Below, one piece after another: positions 22,602 to 34,258 of a stretch of 64,000 nucleotides of DNA. Source of the stretch: Atriophallophorus winterbourni (Eukaryota; Platyhelminthes; Trematoda; Plagiorchiida; Microphallidae); the NCBI GenBank assembly GCA_013407085.1, contig JACCGJ010006272.1:1-64000 (forward strand), read 5' to 3'. Position 1 is the first letter of the stretch; the number at the start of each line of letters is the position of its first letter. The notes beneath the pieces were generated by a model. That model saw only the letters and a program-made list of their open reading frames with translations. It was not told where the DNA came from and made no database searches. Position numbers and translations under genes: made by a program.

Positions 22602-22725
22602 TGTCGATGCACTAACTTTTACATATGACCGCGAACGTTCTGCATTATACAATATGGTGTTCTCTGTAGAAGGTTTGTGCGAGGTTTTAAATGGATATTG
22701 CTCCATTACGCTTTCTGGTGTGTGG
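22602..22725 (+). other. Possible exon downstream of archease
   Basis: A pyrimidine-rich acceptor (CTTTTTGTAACCCTTAG) ends at 22601 and a consensus donor (GTGTGG then GTAAGT) follows 22725. Between them one frame is open for 41 codons (VDALTFTYDRERSALY ...). A small partner could be 22807-22832 (after TTTAG, before GTAAAT). No family recognised. It may belong to a neighbouring gene, or be chance. Confidence 0.3.
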
Positions 22726-22732
22726 GTAAGTG

Positions 22733-23165
22733 CTATACTTTCGAATGAGTGAGCGTAAAAAAACTTTTAATTGCGGTTCACTTATGCTGAAACCCATAGT
22801 TTAGGAGACGGGAGTTATTATTACGTCAGGTAAATCGATGTTAAACTGCGTTTCATTTGCTAACGTCTATTGCGTTGTGCACACAAGCCTCGAAGTCACT
22901 TGACGCAACATTAACTACCTCAGCCTACCTGTTTCATATCTTGTTGTCACCTTCACGCCTACCTTTCCACCCTTTTCGCAAATCAATTTTTAAGATTTGC
23001 TTATATCTATCCCTTTTACGAGGGCTGACGTCTATGGGGCTTCGAGTGGGGAAGAGTGACCTCAGGATCATGATGCACGATTTATGGTTGAAAAGCATTA
23101 ACTTTTACAATATCCTATCCACAAAGTACGAACTATAAGGTATATATATCTATATATATCTGTCG
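22733..23165. other. Intergenic stretch without recognised features
   Basis: Apart from the small possible exon near 22807-22832 I see no motif, repeat or long frame here. Open frames such as 22857-23138 have no family signature. Confidence 0.4.
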
Positions 23166-23169
23166 TGGC

Positions 23170-23800
23170 CTTGGCTATTCCTATCCATACAAGCTGGGCG
23201 ACAAAATCATGGAGTACATTTTAAAAGAAAAGGACCTGGGTGTCCGGATTTTCGGTAGTTTGAAAAAATGGTCTACAATACGAATGCGTTTACAAAAAAA
23301 GCATTTCGACTGCTCGGCATGTTACGGCGGGTATTTGGACGATTTTCCCCGGGGTGTTTTCCTTTCTTGATGAACACATATACACCCGGTTCTAGACTAT
23401 GTCGCACAAGCCTGGACACTATGGCTCCAAAAACATCTTACTTGTGAATCGCATATATCGGAGAGCTTCTAAGCTTGTCATTGGACTCGAAAATATGCCA
23501 TTCGTCGGGCGACTCAGACGACTGGAGCTGAGGACACTCGCACAAAGGAGAATGCGAGGTGATCTCATTCTCGCATACAAAATACTTACTACTGTTTCCT
23601 AACTCTGGACTTCCAGCCATGGCCATGGTTGCAAGCTGGAAATACAACATTCCAAACGGAACTGCCGTGGATATTTTTATTCGGTGCGTGTGTGCTTTGT
23701 TTGGAATTCCCTACCTGCCGATTTGGTAATCTCAACAGTTTTTATCTTGCACCAAGCTTGTGCGTCATCATCGCAAATTAGCGGCCGCCACGACTGCACT
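23170..23800 (+). pseudogene. CR1-like LINE 3' fragment
   Basis: C-terminal part of a CR1-like polymerase: LKEKDLGVRIFGSLKK, then RRASKLVIGLENMPF, RLRRLELRTLAQRRMRGDL and FVWNSLPADL. Frameshifts and stops are present. The same segment recurs at 37250-37625 and 38095-38220. It runs into an AT microsatellite at 23815. Confidence 0.65.
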
Positions 23801-23814
23801 ACAGTAGGTAATCG

Positions 23815-23907
23815 TTTATATATATATATATATATCTATATATATATCTCATATATCATCTATTTTAATATAGATATAGATATATAATATATATATATAT
23901 ATATATG
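23815..23907. repeat. AT-rich microsatellite
   Basis: Mostly (TA)n with ATC interruptions, partly palindromic. It separates the CR1 3' fragment on the left from the truncated end of an inverted CR1 copy on the right. Confidence 0.85.
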
Positions 23908-25845
23908 AAACAAAAGCGGTCCAAGGATTGTATACTTGTGGCACCACGGGCACTTTAATTATACTACCGATAGGTCCTTTTTGACATCTCACGGTAACAT
24001 CTCACACGATATAAGTCGAACCATTCTTTAATCCATGCATGGAGTTTACTCTGTACTCCGCAGATGAGTACGAAATTATTTCGTGATTGACATGACCGAA
24101 AGCTTTCGAGGAATCGATATAAATCACGTCCACAGAGTTGCCGGCATCCAGTAGCTTAGACCAAGCTTCTTTTGCTAATAGCAATTTGTCTGGAAAGATC
24201 GGTTTTTCCTTAATCCATGATGTACCTCGGAGATTAAATTATTAATCTCAAAGTGATTCCGCAAGGCATCATCTATGATGGACTCCATTACTTTTGATAG
24301 CATTGATAATAAGGCTATCGGACGATAGTTTAACGGATTTTTTCTCGACACCCTTGTAGATGGGACTAATCGGGGCAGTTTTCCAAATTTCTGGCAAAAA
24401 GCTCTGTTCGAACATTATCGTGAACACGTCAGACGTCGGTTGCCAGTAGTGTAGGCCAGTGGTGGTATTCCCATTTTAACATTCCGGAGGTCGTTGACGT
24501 GTTTGTACAATGCTTTGGGATTCATAACAATTTTTTCTACTATGCTGATTTGGTAATGTTTTCTATCATTTCGAATGAGACAGACACACTTATTTCGCAA
24601 TAATGTGTAGTTGCACTAAGTTAGCCCAGACGGTAGCAGGCCTTGTCACGCTTACAGATCCATTTCCGAGAGGCTTTTTTGGACGCTGTTTGCTGCTTAT
24701 TATTTTCACGTTCGGTGATAAATTAATGATAATAGGGAGTTGGCTGTAAAAAGTTTCCCAGATTTCCTTAGCGGATTTGAGTTCAAGAAAATCCCATCGA
24801 TTTGGAGTAATAGGAGCTCGAAGCAAGTCATAGTTAAAATTTGTATACGTTCGTTGAGTATTTCCTACTGATTCGCACTGATAAATGTAATCAAATGTCA
24901 TGACAACATGATTATTCAATCCGAATGGAGCTGTATAGGAAACGGATTCTATCATGAGTTCTTCGTTTGTACATGGTTGTAAAGAGTCATAATTCCTTGA
25001 GGAAAGCTTTTGAATGAATCGTCACCTGTAGTGTATGTTGCAAGTGTCGGTACATTAAAATCACCGTTACGGAGCGAATGTGAGATTCAATGCAAAACGT
25101 ATTGCATTAAAAAGAACCGTGTCATCGGCAGATGATGAACAAGGGGCGATAAATCAATGCTAAAAGGCACTTACGTTTATCATGTAAGCCAAAAGAGCAA
25201 AACAATGTATATGGGACATCTAAATCGGAGGAAAATAGTATAGTGCAGTTGATGCTTTCATGCAAGTAGAGGAGGACACCGCCATATTTTGTTGCACCAT
25301 CCTTCCAGTAAATCATCGTGTGAGATGATGAGTTCAGAGTCGTGCATAGAATTACCCAACCAGTTTTCTGTCACTGCAATCAAATCCCAAGACGCCATGG
25401 TCGCAAGTGAATAAAGTTCAGTTAACTTGCCCAGAAAACCCTGAGCATCGGTGTTACAGCATGATAGAGATTTGATTTTTGTTTCAGATGAAGAACTCAT
25501 AGTAGTGGCTTCGCCGACCCAGAATTGGTCGGCTGCTCCAGGTTTTTTTTGTCTCGGGAGTATTTGATTGACTCGGCGGCGAAGTCATTTCTTGAACAAT
25601 AGTGTTCTTGCGTTTTATGTCGTATACAGTCCGAACACGAATTCCCGGAGGTGCTAATTTAGGGCATTGATACCACGCATCGAGTATTCTTTCCTTAATC
25701 TCATCTGTGCGGAATGATATTTTGAGAGGTGGGGGCAGTTGGGATTCCTTTTTCGGTTTACGGCGCATAACATGAGTCGCTATTATGCCCTTTAAACCTA
25801 GGATTTCATGTAAAAATCTCCATTCACTGCAGTCGTGTTGCACAC
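23907..25845 (-). pseudogene. CR1-like LINE fragment (arm 1, outer part)
   Basis: Minus-strand order: end of an ORF1-like region (HVMRRKPKKES, APPGIRVRTVYDIKRKN), endonuclease N-terminus (WDLIAVTENWLGNSMHD), mid endonuclease (YGGVLLYLHESI, LLALIYRPL), linker (NRWDFLELKSAKEIWETF), and RT start (DVIYIDSSKAFGHVNH). Many stops. Ends at GGTCCAAGGATTG then the microsatellite. The same sequence recurs inverted at 33435-34251. Confidence 0.7.
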
Positions 25846-26185
25846 GTTTACTGAATTCTTCGTTCGAACTGGGTACACCATGAACTATAACAGCTCTGCG
25901 ATTTATGGCCTCTTTTGCTACTTCCGGATTTTTACGACGAATTTGGTGATGATCCTTTATAACCCCGTTTCTGGGTTTGCTCGTATGAGGGGATCAGACC
26001 GGCCGTCTACCTTGGACCGAATACTTACATCAGATATCACAGCTGTAAAGAATATCGTTTATAAACCGCCAATCGGACGAAGCGATCAGATTGTCCAATA
26101 GTTCGAGTACGTTTGTAGCGCTAGGCGCAACAGTGACGAACGAAATGCGTCAGAAAGGTGAATTACCGTGCTCTGTGTGCCGAGT
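25846..26185 (+). pseudogene. CR1-like LINE fragment, endonuclease C-terminus (arm 1, inner part)
   Basis: Plus-strand piece reading LVMILYNPVSGFARMRGSDR, STLDRILTS, GRSDQIVQ, the end of a CR1 endonuclease. It meets the minus fragment head-to-head at about 25845. The same junction is seen in reverse at about 33435. Interrupted at about 26190 by RTE-B, resuming at 29777. Confidence 0.65.
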
Positions 26186-26225
26186 TAAAACACTAATTTC
26201 ACTTACATACTTTACTTTAATGCGA

Positions 26226-29160
26226 CTATCTCCTCCTGGAGGATGAGTCGGTTTCATTGACGTCACGGATTGCAGCCGCCCACGCTCGACGGTTAGAAGC
26301 GAGATCCGCGCAGATTGTAAGCCAGGTCCGGTCCCAAGTGCGCCATCCGTAAACGGATCGTAGACCAAGCAGCTCCACGTACGATCTCACGGTGGCGAAC
26401 CAAGTCTTCACTTGTCCTCCGCTACGACAACGCCATTCTGCGCAGGGTTTCGGCGATAGTGTCATCCTGGTTAGTTCAGCGTCTCAGGATGTGGCCAAAC
26501 CATCTCAGTCGATGTTGCCTCAATATTGAACTCAGGCGAGGGATATCAAAACAACGGTGGCGAACCTCGTTATTCGTTACCTGTTCATCCCATCGAACAT
26601 TGGGGATGCGTCGGAGACACCAGTGGTCGAAAACCTCTGGTTTCCGCATATCCTCCACCCGCACAGGCCACGTCTGGCATCCATTAGTGAGAACTGGGCG
26701 AATCGCCGCTCTGTAGCCGCGCAGCTTTGTACGTCTGCTGATTTCTCTACGGCTAAATAGAACCCAAGGTAGTTGCGAAAACGCCGTGCGCGCAGCTTGT
26801 ACACGGGTCGGTATCTCATCCCTGGCTTGGCCTGACGGTAGCACGCACGAACCAAGGTAACGAAAAGTGTTCACCATCTTCAAGTTCTCGACACCAATCT
26901 TGAGAGGCAGATGAGGTCCAGTGGCGGTGGTAAAATACTTAGTTTTGCGCGTGTTGATTCGTAGCCCCAGCATAGAAACAAATGAGCTGAGGTGTTCCAG
27001 GGTCGTCTGAAGCGTTTCAGGATCATCCCCCAAGATTACGATGTCGTCGGCATACTCCAAATCGGCAATCGAAACGCTCGGACTCAGTATCACACCAGCG
27101 TAATCTGAAAGCGCCTGCTTCATTGTCCAATCGATCGCGAAGTTGAATAGCACAGGGGACAAAGGGCACCCTTGCCGGACACCAGTCCTAATGGGGAACG
27201 TCGAGGACACCATTCCATATGCGCGTACGCGGCTCTGCGTGAATGAATAGTACGCTTGCATCATGCGCACAAGTTTCTCCGGCATACCATCCGCCAGCAT
27301 CACACTCCACAGCGAATCTCGGTCGACGGAGTCGAAGGCGGTTTCGAAGTCGATGAAACAAGCGGTTGTTGCCTGCTGATAGCGGTAACGATGTTCCAGA
27401 ATCCGACGCAATGTGAACAGCTGGTCAACGCAGCCCCGACCTCGACGAAAACCGCCTTGGTTGACTCGTGTACGTATATCCCTCTCTTCCGTAAAGCGGC
27501 ATAAGAGAATCACTGCAAAAACCTTCGCGGCGATGTCGATAAGACTGATGCCACGGTAGTTGTCGCACAATGATGCATTACCTTTCTTCAAGATGGGGAT
27601 CAAGAGTGAAGTGCCCCAGTCGCGTGGAAGCTCCTCTAGTTCCCATATCTTACGATACAAATCATGCAGTGGTTCAATCAAAACGGAAGAGCAGGCCTTG
27701 TACACCTCAGGGGGGACGCCGTCTTCGCCAGGGGACTTGTTGTTCCTTAGTCGGCCGATGGCTCGGATGATTTCGTCGCGCGTTGGGTGATCGCAGGAAA
27801 CATTATATGTCTCGCTCGCTACAGCCGTTGGTAGTGCCGTCAGTGGCGCCGGCCGATTTAGCAACATGCTGAAATGCTCAGCCCAGCGTTCCACTTTCTT
27901 GTCCGGTTCGCAAAGTGGGTGTTCGGTCGAATTTCGTCGGCCCGAAGAAATACGGATCAGGCGGAAGGGTGAGCCAAATTGGCCGCTACTCGAAGCATTC
28001 TCCATTTCTTTAGCTAAACATTCCCAATACGTGTTGCGATCGTGCCTTGCAGAACGCGTGGCTTGTCGTCTGAGGCTGCGGTGCGCTGACTATCCCGACA
28101 ATCGCGCTTCGCGAGCTTTGTCAGATAACTTCAGGGTTTCCTCGGATAGCCAGTCTTTCCGTTTTCGGGAAGTCATCCCGAGCTCCGCTATTGAAGCTCG
28201 TTGTAGCGCTGATTTCAGATGATTCCATTGAGAGTCGACTGAATCATTGGATTCGTCCGAAAACTCAAAGTTAGTTAGCTCGGAGGCGAGATAATTGGAT
28301 AGAGCGAGACACTTTTCACTGTCGTTCAAAGCCGTTGTATTAATAGGTTTAGTGGGGCGGGGCCTCGGACGAGAGCTGAGGTGAATTTTGATTCTCGCGC
28401 GTAGCAGGACGTGATCTGTACCGCTGGCGTTGCCAGTCTCCGCACCACGATAAGCCCTACAGTCCTCAACAGATGAGTTCCAGCGCGAGCGGACCAAAAT
28501 ATGATCCAGCTGGTGTGCAGTGCGTCCGTCGTTAGAATACCATGTTAACAAGTGTCTCCTAGGATGCTGAAAGCGCGTGTTCGTCACTGTCAGACGGTTA
28601 AAGCTGGCGAAATTAAGCATGCGCTCACCATTTTCGCAACGTGTTCCGAGACTGAACTTGCCGATAATCCGCTGTGTAGTAGCGTCCGGTTCGCCTGTAC
28701 GGGCATTCCAGTCACCAGCAATGATCAGCATGTCGCGCCTAGGGATTTTATCTACGGCCTTTTGTAATTCTTCATAAAATGCGTCCTTGGATGCATTGTC
28801 AGTGGGCATGGTAGGCGTGTAAACAGACAAAACACTCAGGTTGACCGGTTTTCCACGGAAACGCATAACCAAAATTCGTGGTGAAATGGCTTCCCATAAC
28901 GTTAGGGCATTTTGGGCCTTCGCATCAATCGCAACGCCATGTAGCCCGGAGTTGTCAGTGGGTCCACTGGTACAGCCAGTAGGAGATGTCCCTCCCTGGA
29001 ATCGTGATACGAATGCAGCCAGTGCCCGGGATTCTTACCTCCGACAAGCAGCCTATACTCACGCCATAGTCGCAGAGACTGCGCATCGTGATGCATTGGC
29101 TAACGGGATCGAGGAGCGTTCTGACATTCCAACATGAGATAAACAACGGGGGGCGGGTAT
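26226..29160 (-). pseudogene. RTE-B endonuclease-reverse transcriptase, broken
   Basis: Endonuclease starts with ISCWNVRTLLDP near 29170 and has frameshifts until 28900; then AGDWNARTGEPD, HQLDHILV and TDHVLLRARI are in one frame to a TAG at 28092-28090. The same frame continues to 26476: RT motifs FIDFETAFDSVDRD, GVRQGCPLSPVLFNFAID, LEYADDIVIL (YADD intact) and RLRWFGHILRR. A TGA there and a shifted frame (26465-26226, VKTWFATVRSYVELLG) give the C-terminus. So one nonsense codon and at least two frameshifts. Family role: nicks target DNA and copies its own RNA. Confidence 0.85.
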
Positions 29161-29449
29161 TAAGGGACCCAGCTTGCTTACTTTTCAACCCAGCCGCTGG
29201 GAGAGCATGAGGCGCGTCGCGTACCGGGAACGCCGTAGCATTAGCGATAGGTTGTAATAGTTCGTGATTCATGAAGTGTCTTGGGAATTTGGGTACAAAG
29301 CAGCGTCCCCAGCACCACTCGGCGTTTGTTCGAGTCAACTTCTCTAGCCTTTGCACAACCAAGTGCGACCTGCAAAGCAGCAGGGAGTTGACAGAAAGAG
29401 GTGGTGTGCACCAAAAACCGTCTACGAGACTGCTCCAGATTTTTCCTCA

Positions 29450-29776
29450 GGGTTTTCTCCCGAAGCCTTTCCCGCGATTGGGTATCCCGCAAGGCAGCGG
29501 AGGTTTAAAATCAAGGTTTTCCTTCCCCTAGATGAAATGCCCTCCCAGGCTAACAAGCTCCATCTGCCCCAAGCAAACTGGTTTTCAGGCGCCAGTCACT
29601 CGCCCTCGCCCCTTCTCCTGTTGGTAGAAGCAGTTCCTCCGGGCTCAGGGAGCCACTCGTGCAGGCCGGAAGCTGGACATGGTTGTCAGAGGCTATTTGA
29701 GACGCACGCCATATGGGAGCATTTTATAGACAGTGGGAGCTCATCTCCACTGCCACCCCCGGCTATGACAACCTTT
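29450..29776 (-). promoter_or_regulatory. RTE-B structured 5' leader
   Basis: Minus-strand copy of the RTE-A2 leader: the GGTTGTCA start, the CAGTGG...CCACTG hairpin, TCTATAAAATGCTCCCAT and TGACAACC all recur, as do the downstream CCTCCGCTGCCTTGCGG and AACCCTGAGGAAAAAT blocks. By eye identity is above 85 percent over about 330 bp. Confidence 0.65.
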
Positions 29777-30170
29777 GGAACCACAACTGGATTACTCCGA
29801 TCCGGATAGTCATTGGGGCTCTAACGTACAGCACCTGAAATCTATATTGGAGGAACATTCAATGTTTGTTTTGAAGAAAACTTCTCAACACGAAAACATC
29901 CGAAGGATTTAAGCATTCTCGATTGGAAATTCGTCGAAATTATTTTCTCGGTAAGAATTTGTTTCACCTGGAAATTTTTGCCTGAAGAAATCACACGTTA
30001 AGAATGTGTTGCAATTTTCGCTTCTAAGCTAGGTGAGTATATGATGAACCATGCGGTATGTGACTATACCTATTGATTTTTGAGAGATTTTATAATTTTA
30101 CTTCATATACCTGTTATTGTTAAGCTTACTGCTGTTCTACCATAAAACTTTCTGAGTTCTGCACGTAATT
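29777..30170 (+). pseudogene. CR1-like LINE C-terminus and 3' UTR (arm 1)
   Basis: Reads ENFSTRKHPK, LSILDWKFVE, FLPEEITR, EYMMNHAVCDYT, then a 3' UTR with CTGTTATTGTTAAGCTTACT and CTTTCTGAGTTCTG. The same 3' end is at 32680-33000 (minus), 37700-38090 (plus) and 45300-45520 (minus). Confidence 0.65.
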
Positions 30171-30189
30171 AATTTTTACTACGAAGCAG

Positions 30190-31285
30190 GACTAAAAAGT
30201 GGACGAAACATAGGGCAATAGCATGGGAGTTTCACAAGGCTACCAACACAGCTGATTCTTAGGGAGAACTTACACGACTGCGAAACAAAGCGATCAGCAT
30301 AATTCCAGATGATGAACAAACTTTTCAATCGAAATTGATTTCTCAGATGCACCAGAATCCGAAGCTCATATAGACTAGTAAACGATAGAACGAATATTAA
30401 ACCAGGAGTCTTGGCCCTATATACTTCGCCCGGCTTCACTGAATCCATTAAACAGAATGCTGACCTAAATGCTCATTTGCATGCATTTCCGTCGCACGCA
30501 CCCCACGACCGGCTTCGTGCTGTTTTAAGCATTTCGGTTCATGGTTATGGGTTTAATCCCATTATACACGTGTTTCGACACGTGAATGAACATGTTGGTC
30601 GTATCAGCCTTACCAAACAATGGCATACAAACGCTACTTGTAAACTACTGACCTGTTAGCAGACTTTTATTCCGGGGTTTTTGCGCCGAAATATACAGAG
30701 CATGATCAGGAGCCAATCATTCGATTTGACTGAACGACCTTGAGTTAAGTAATGATTATTTTAATGGTGGTAGCGCAGCACTTACGAAAATTAAGCGTAA
30801 AGAAATCTCCAGTACCAGATGAGATAACACCAAAGCTGCTCAAAACCTGTCATGCGCAGCTATCTGAACCTCTATCCTGCATGTTTATTAATTTGCTCCA
30901 ATCCTGTGTGGTGCCAAAAAACTGAAAACTGGGACAAATAACACCCATTAAATAAGTGGTTGCCATTCTGAAAATAAAGATTACAGGCCGATGTCGTTGC
31001 TGTCTTCGGTATCATAAGTTTTTGAGGGAATAATAATCGCCGAAACGTTGCGACATCTGAAAATGTATCAAATTTTGGCAGTTACCGAACACGGATTTCG
31101 CAGAAATCGCTCTTGCCTAACAAATTTTCTAATAATCTTAGATGATTGGATGAGGGTTGTAGATGCGGTGGACTGTATTCATGCGAGCTACCTGGACATT
31201 TTTAAAGCTTTCGACAAAGTTGATCATAATTTACTCTTGAACAAATTAAAGAAACACGTTATTGTTGGAAGACTATATGACCTAG
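30190..31285 (+). pseudogene. CR1-like LINE linker and RT start (arm 1)
   Basis: Plus-strand linker (LISQMHQNPKL), spacer, then RT N-terminus (EHGFRRNRSCLTNFL, ASYLDIFKAFDKVDHNLLL). Numerous stops. The reverse of this is at 31630-32660. Confidence 0.65.
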
Positions 31286-33434
31286 GAAAAGCCATGGTTA
31301 CGACCGATCTGAATGATCATGGACTTTTCATACTCAGTCTCAGTTTATTATCGGATGATGAATTGTACAAAGCATTCAAATTGTTTTGTAGCAAAATACG
31401 ATCATCAGCATTGCTGATTCGCCTCCATACTTTTATATCGTCATCAAACAGAACCATCTTACTGTCATTTGGTATTAGCAAATCGTTCATATAGATTAAG
31501 AACTATATTGGTCCAAGCACTGGTCCTTGTGGAACACCTCTTGTGACATCGATTTTCTTCGATAATAGGCCGTCTACACGAACTCTGATGTGTCTGTTGC
31601 CGAGGTAATCACATATCAATTCATATAGTCTTCCAACAAGACCGTGTTTCTTTAGCTTGTTCAAGTGTAAATTATGATCAACTCTGCCAAAAGCTTTAGA
31701 ATTGTCCAGGTATCACGTATCTACAACCCTCGCCCAATCGTTGAAGCTTGTCAGAAAATTTGTTAGACAAGAGCGATTTCTGCGAAATCCATGTTGGGCA
31801 ACTGTCATAAGTTCGTTCGTTTTCAGATGATGCACTATTTCTGTGCTTATTATTCGCTCAAAATCTGTTGATACCGAAGACTGCATGGTCACCGGCTTGT
31901 AATTTTTAACTTCAGAACGGCAACCACCTTTGTAAATGGTATTATTTGTCCTAGTTTCCAATCTTTTGGCACCACACCAGCTTGGAGAAAATTATAAAAC
32001 ATACAGGATAGATGTTCAGAGAGCTGCGCATGGCAAGTTTTGAGCAGCTGTAGAGTTATCTCGTCTGGTCATGGAGATTTCTTTACGTTTAAGTTTGTTA
32101 AGCGCTGCGCTACCACCATCGGAGTAATCAATACTTCACTCAAGGTCGTTCGGTCAAATCGAAAGATTGGCTCCTGATCATGCTCTGTATATTTCGGCGC
32201 AAAAACCCCGGAATAAAAGTCTGCTAACAGGTTAGTAGTTTACAAGTAGCGTTTGTATGCCATCGTGTCGAAACACGTGTATAATGGGATTAAACCCATA
32301 ACCATGAACCGAAATGCTTAAAACAGCACGAAACCGGTCGTGGGGTGCGTGCGACGGAAATGCATGCAAATGAGCATTTAGGTCAGCATTCTGTTTAATG
32401 GATTCAGTGAAGCCGGGCGAAGTATATAGGGCCAAGACTCCTGGTTTAATATTCGTTCTATCGTTTACTAGTCTATATAAGAGCTTCGGATTCTGGTGCA
32501 TCTGAGAAATCAATTTCGATTGAAAAGTTTGTTTATCATCTGGAATTATGCTGATCGCTTTGTTTCGCAGTCGTGTAAATTGTTTCTAAGAATTAGCTGT
32601 GTTGGTAGCCTTGTGAAACTCCCATGCTATTGCCCTATGTTTCGTCCACTTTTTAGTCCTGCTTCGTAGTAAAAATTAATTACGTGCAGAACTCAGAAAG
32701 TTTTATGGTAGAACAGCAGTAAGCTTAACAATAACAGGTATATGGAGTAAAATTATAAAATCTCTCAAAAATCAATAGGTACAGTCACATACCGCATGGT
32801 TCATCATATACTCACAGAGTTTAGAAGCGAAAATCGCAACACATTCATAGCGTGTGATTTCTTCAGGCAAAAAGTTCCAAGTGAAAAAAAATTTTACCGA
32901 GAAAAAATTTCGACGAATATCCAATCGAGAATGCTTAAAGCCTTCGGATGTTTTCGTGTTGAGAAGTTTTCTTGAAAACAAACATTGAATGTTCCTCCAG
33001 TATATATTTCAGGTGCTGTACGAGAGAGGCGCCAATGACTATCCGGATCGGAGTAATCCAGTTGTGCGAAACTAATGCTTTGTAACTCGGCACACAGAAC
33101 ACGGTAGTTCACCCATCTGACGCATTTCCTCCCGTCACTGCTGCGCCTATCGCTACAAACGTACTCGATTTCTTGGACAACCTGATCGCTTCGTCCGATT
33201 GGCGCTTTTTAAACGATATTCTTTACAGCTGTGATATCTGATGTAAGTATTCGGTCCAAGGTAGACGGCCGGTCTGATCCCCTCATACGAGCAAATCCAG
33301 AAACGGGGTTATAAAGGATCATCACCAAATTCGTCGTAAAAATCCGTAAGTAGCAACAGAGGCTATAAATCGTAGAGGTGTTATAGTTCATGGTGTACCA
33401 ATTTCGAACGAAGGAGAATCCAGCAAACGTCTGC
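31286..33434 (-). pseudogene. CR1-like LINE fragments (arm 2, inner part, and loop)
   Basis: Minus-strand mirror of 25846-31285 without RTE-B: endonuclease end (33439-33209), C-terminus and 3' UTR (33112-32680), linker and RT (32513-31640; QHGFRRNRSCLTNFL, YLDNSKAFG). The minus frame continues through 31630-31290 (RGVPQG-like box, then VLFDDDIKVW), a part with no counterpart in arm 1, so 31286-31630 forms the loop of the inverted repeat. Confidence 0.65.
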
Positions 33435-34256
33435 AACACGATGGCAACGAATGAAGATTTTTACAAGGGATCCTAGGTTTAAAGGGCATAATAACGACTC
33501 ATGTTATGCGCCGTAAACCGAAAAAGGAATCCCAACTGCCTCCACATCTCAAAATATCATACCGCACAGATGAGATTAAGGATAGAATACTCGATGCGTA
33601 GTATCAATGCCCAAAATTAGCACCTCCGGGAATTCGTGTTCGGACTCTATACGACATAAAACGCAAGAACACTATTGTTCATGAAATGACTTCGCCGCCG
33701 AGTCAATCAAATACTCCCGAGACAAAAAACCTGGAGCAGTCGACCAATTATGGTTAGGCGAATCCATTACTCTGGGTTCTTCATCTGAGACAAAAATCAA
33801 ATCTCTATCATGCCGTAACATCAATGCTCAGGGCTTTATGGGCAAGTTCGTTGAACATTATGCACTTGCGACCATGGCGTCTTGGGATTTGATTGCTGTG
33901 ACAGAAAACTGTTTGAGCTTTATTGCAGATGTCTTGCGGAATCACTTTGAGATTAATAATTTAATCTACGAGGTACATCATGGATATAGGAAAAATGATC
34001 TTTCCTGACAAATTGCTATTATCAAAATAAGCTTTGGCTGAGCTACTGGGTGCCGGCAACTCCATGGACATTATTTATATCGATTTCTCAAAAGCTTTCG
34101 GTTGTGTCAATCACAGGGTAATCTCCATGCCTGATTATAGGATGGTTAATATCCTGCCAGATGTACGTGAGAGGCAAAAATGAACTATCCGAGTCGATTA
34201 AAGTTGTCGGTGGTGTCCCACGAGGATCAGTCCTTGGACCGCTTTTGTTTTTAATA
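33435..34256 (+). pseudogene. CR1-like LINE fragment (arm 2, outer part)
   Basis: Plus-strand mirror of 23907-25845: ORF1 end, endonuclease start, then a deletion of about 1.1 kb and RT start (DIIYIDFSKAFGCVNH, GVPRGSVLGPLLFLI). Broken at 34256 by pogo-1; RT resumes at 35640. Confidence 0.7.
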
Positions 34257-34258
34257 CA

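Larger units (their letters stand above)
26190..29776 (-). mobile_element. RTE-B: RTE LINE of a second, diverged subfamily
   Basis: Near full-length RTE on the minus strand, leader at right and 3' end at left. It interrupts CR1 sequence whose uninterrupted form lies at 33040-33130 (the plus flank at 29790 continues where 26180 stops). Target duplication is short or unclear. The protein is only about half identical to RTE-A by eye, yet the leader is almost the same as RTE-A2's. Confidence 0.85.

Noticed and set aside
26255..26270. A second TGACGTCA motif
   Set aside because: It lies in the 3' coding part of RTE-B on the minus strand, not at a promoter.
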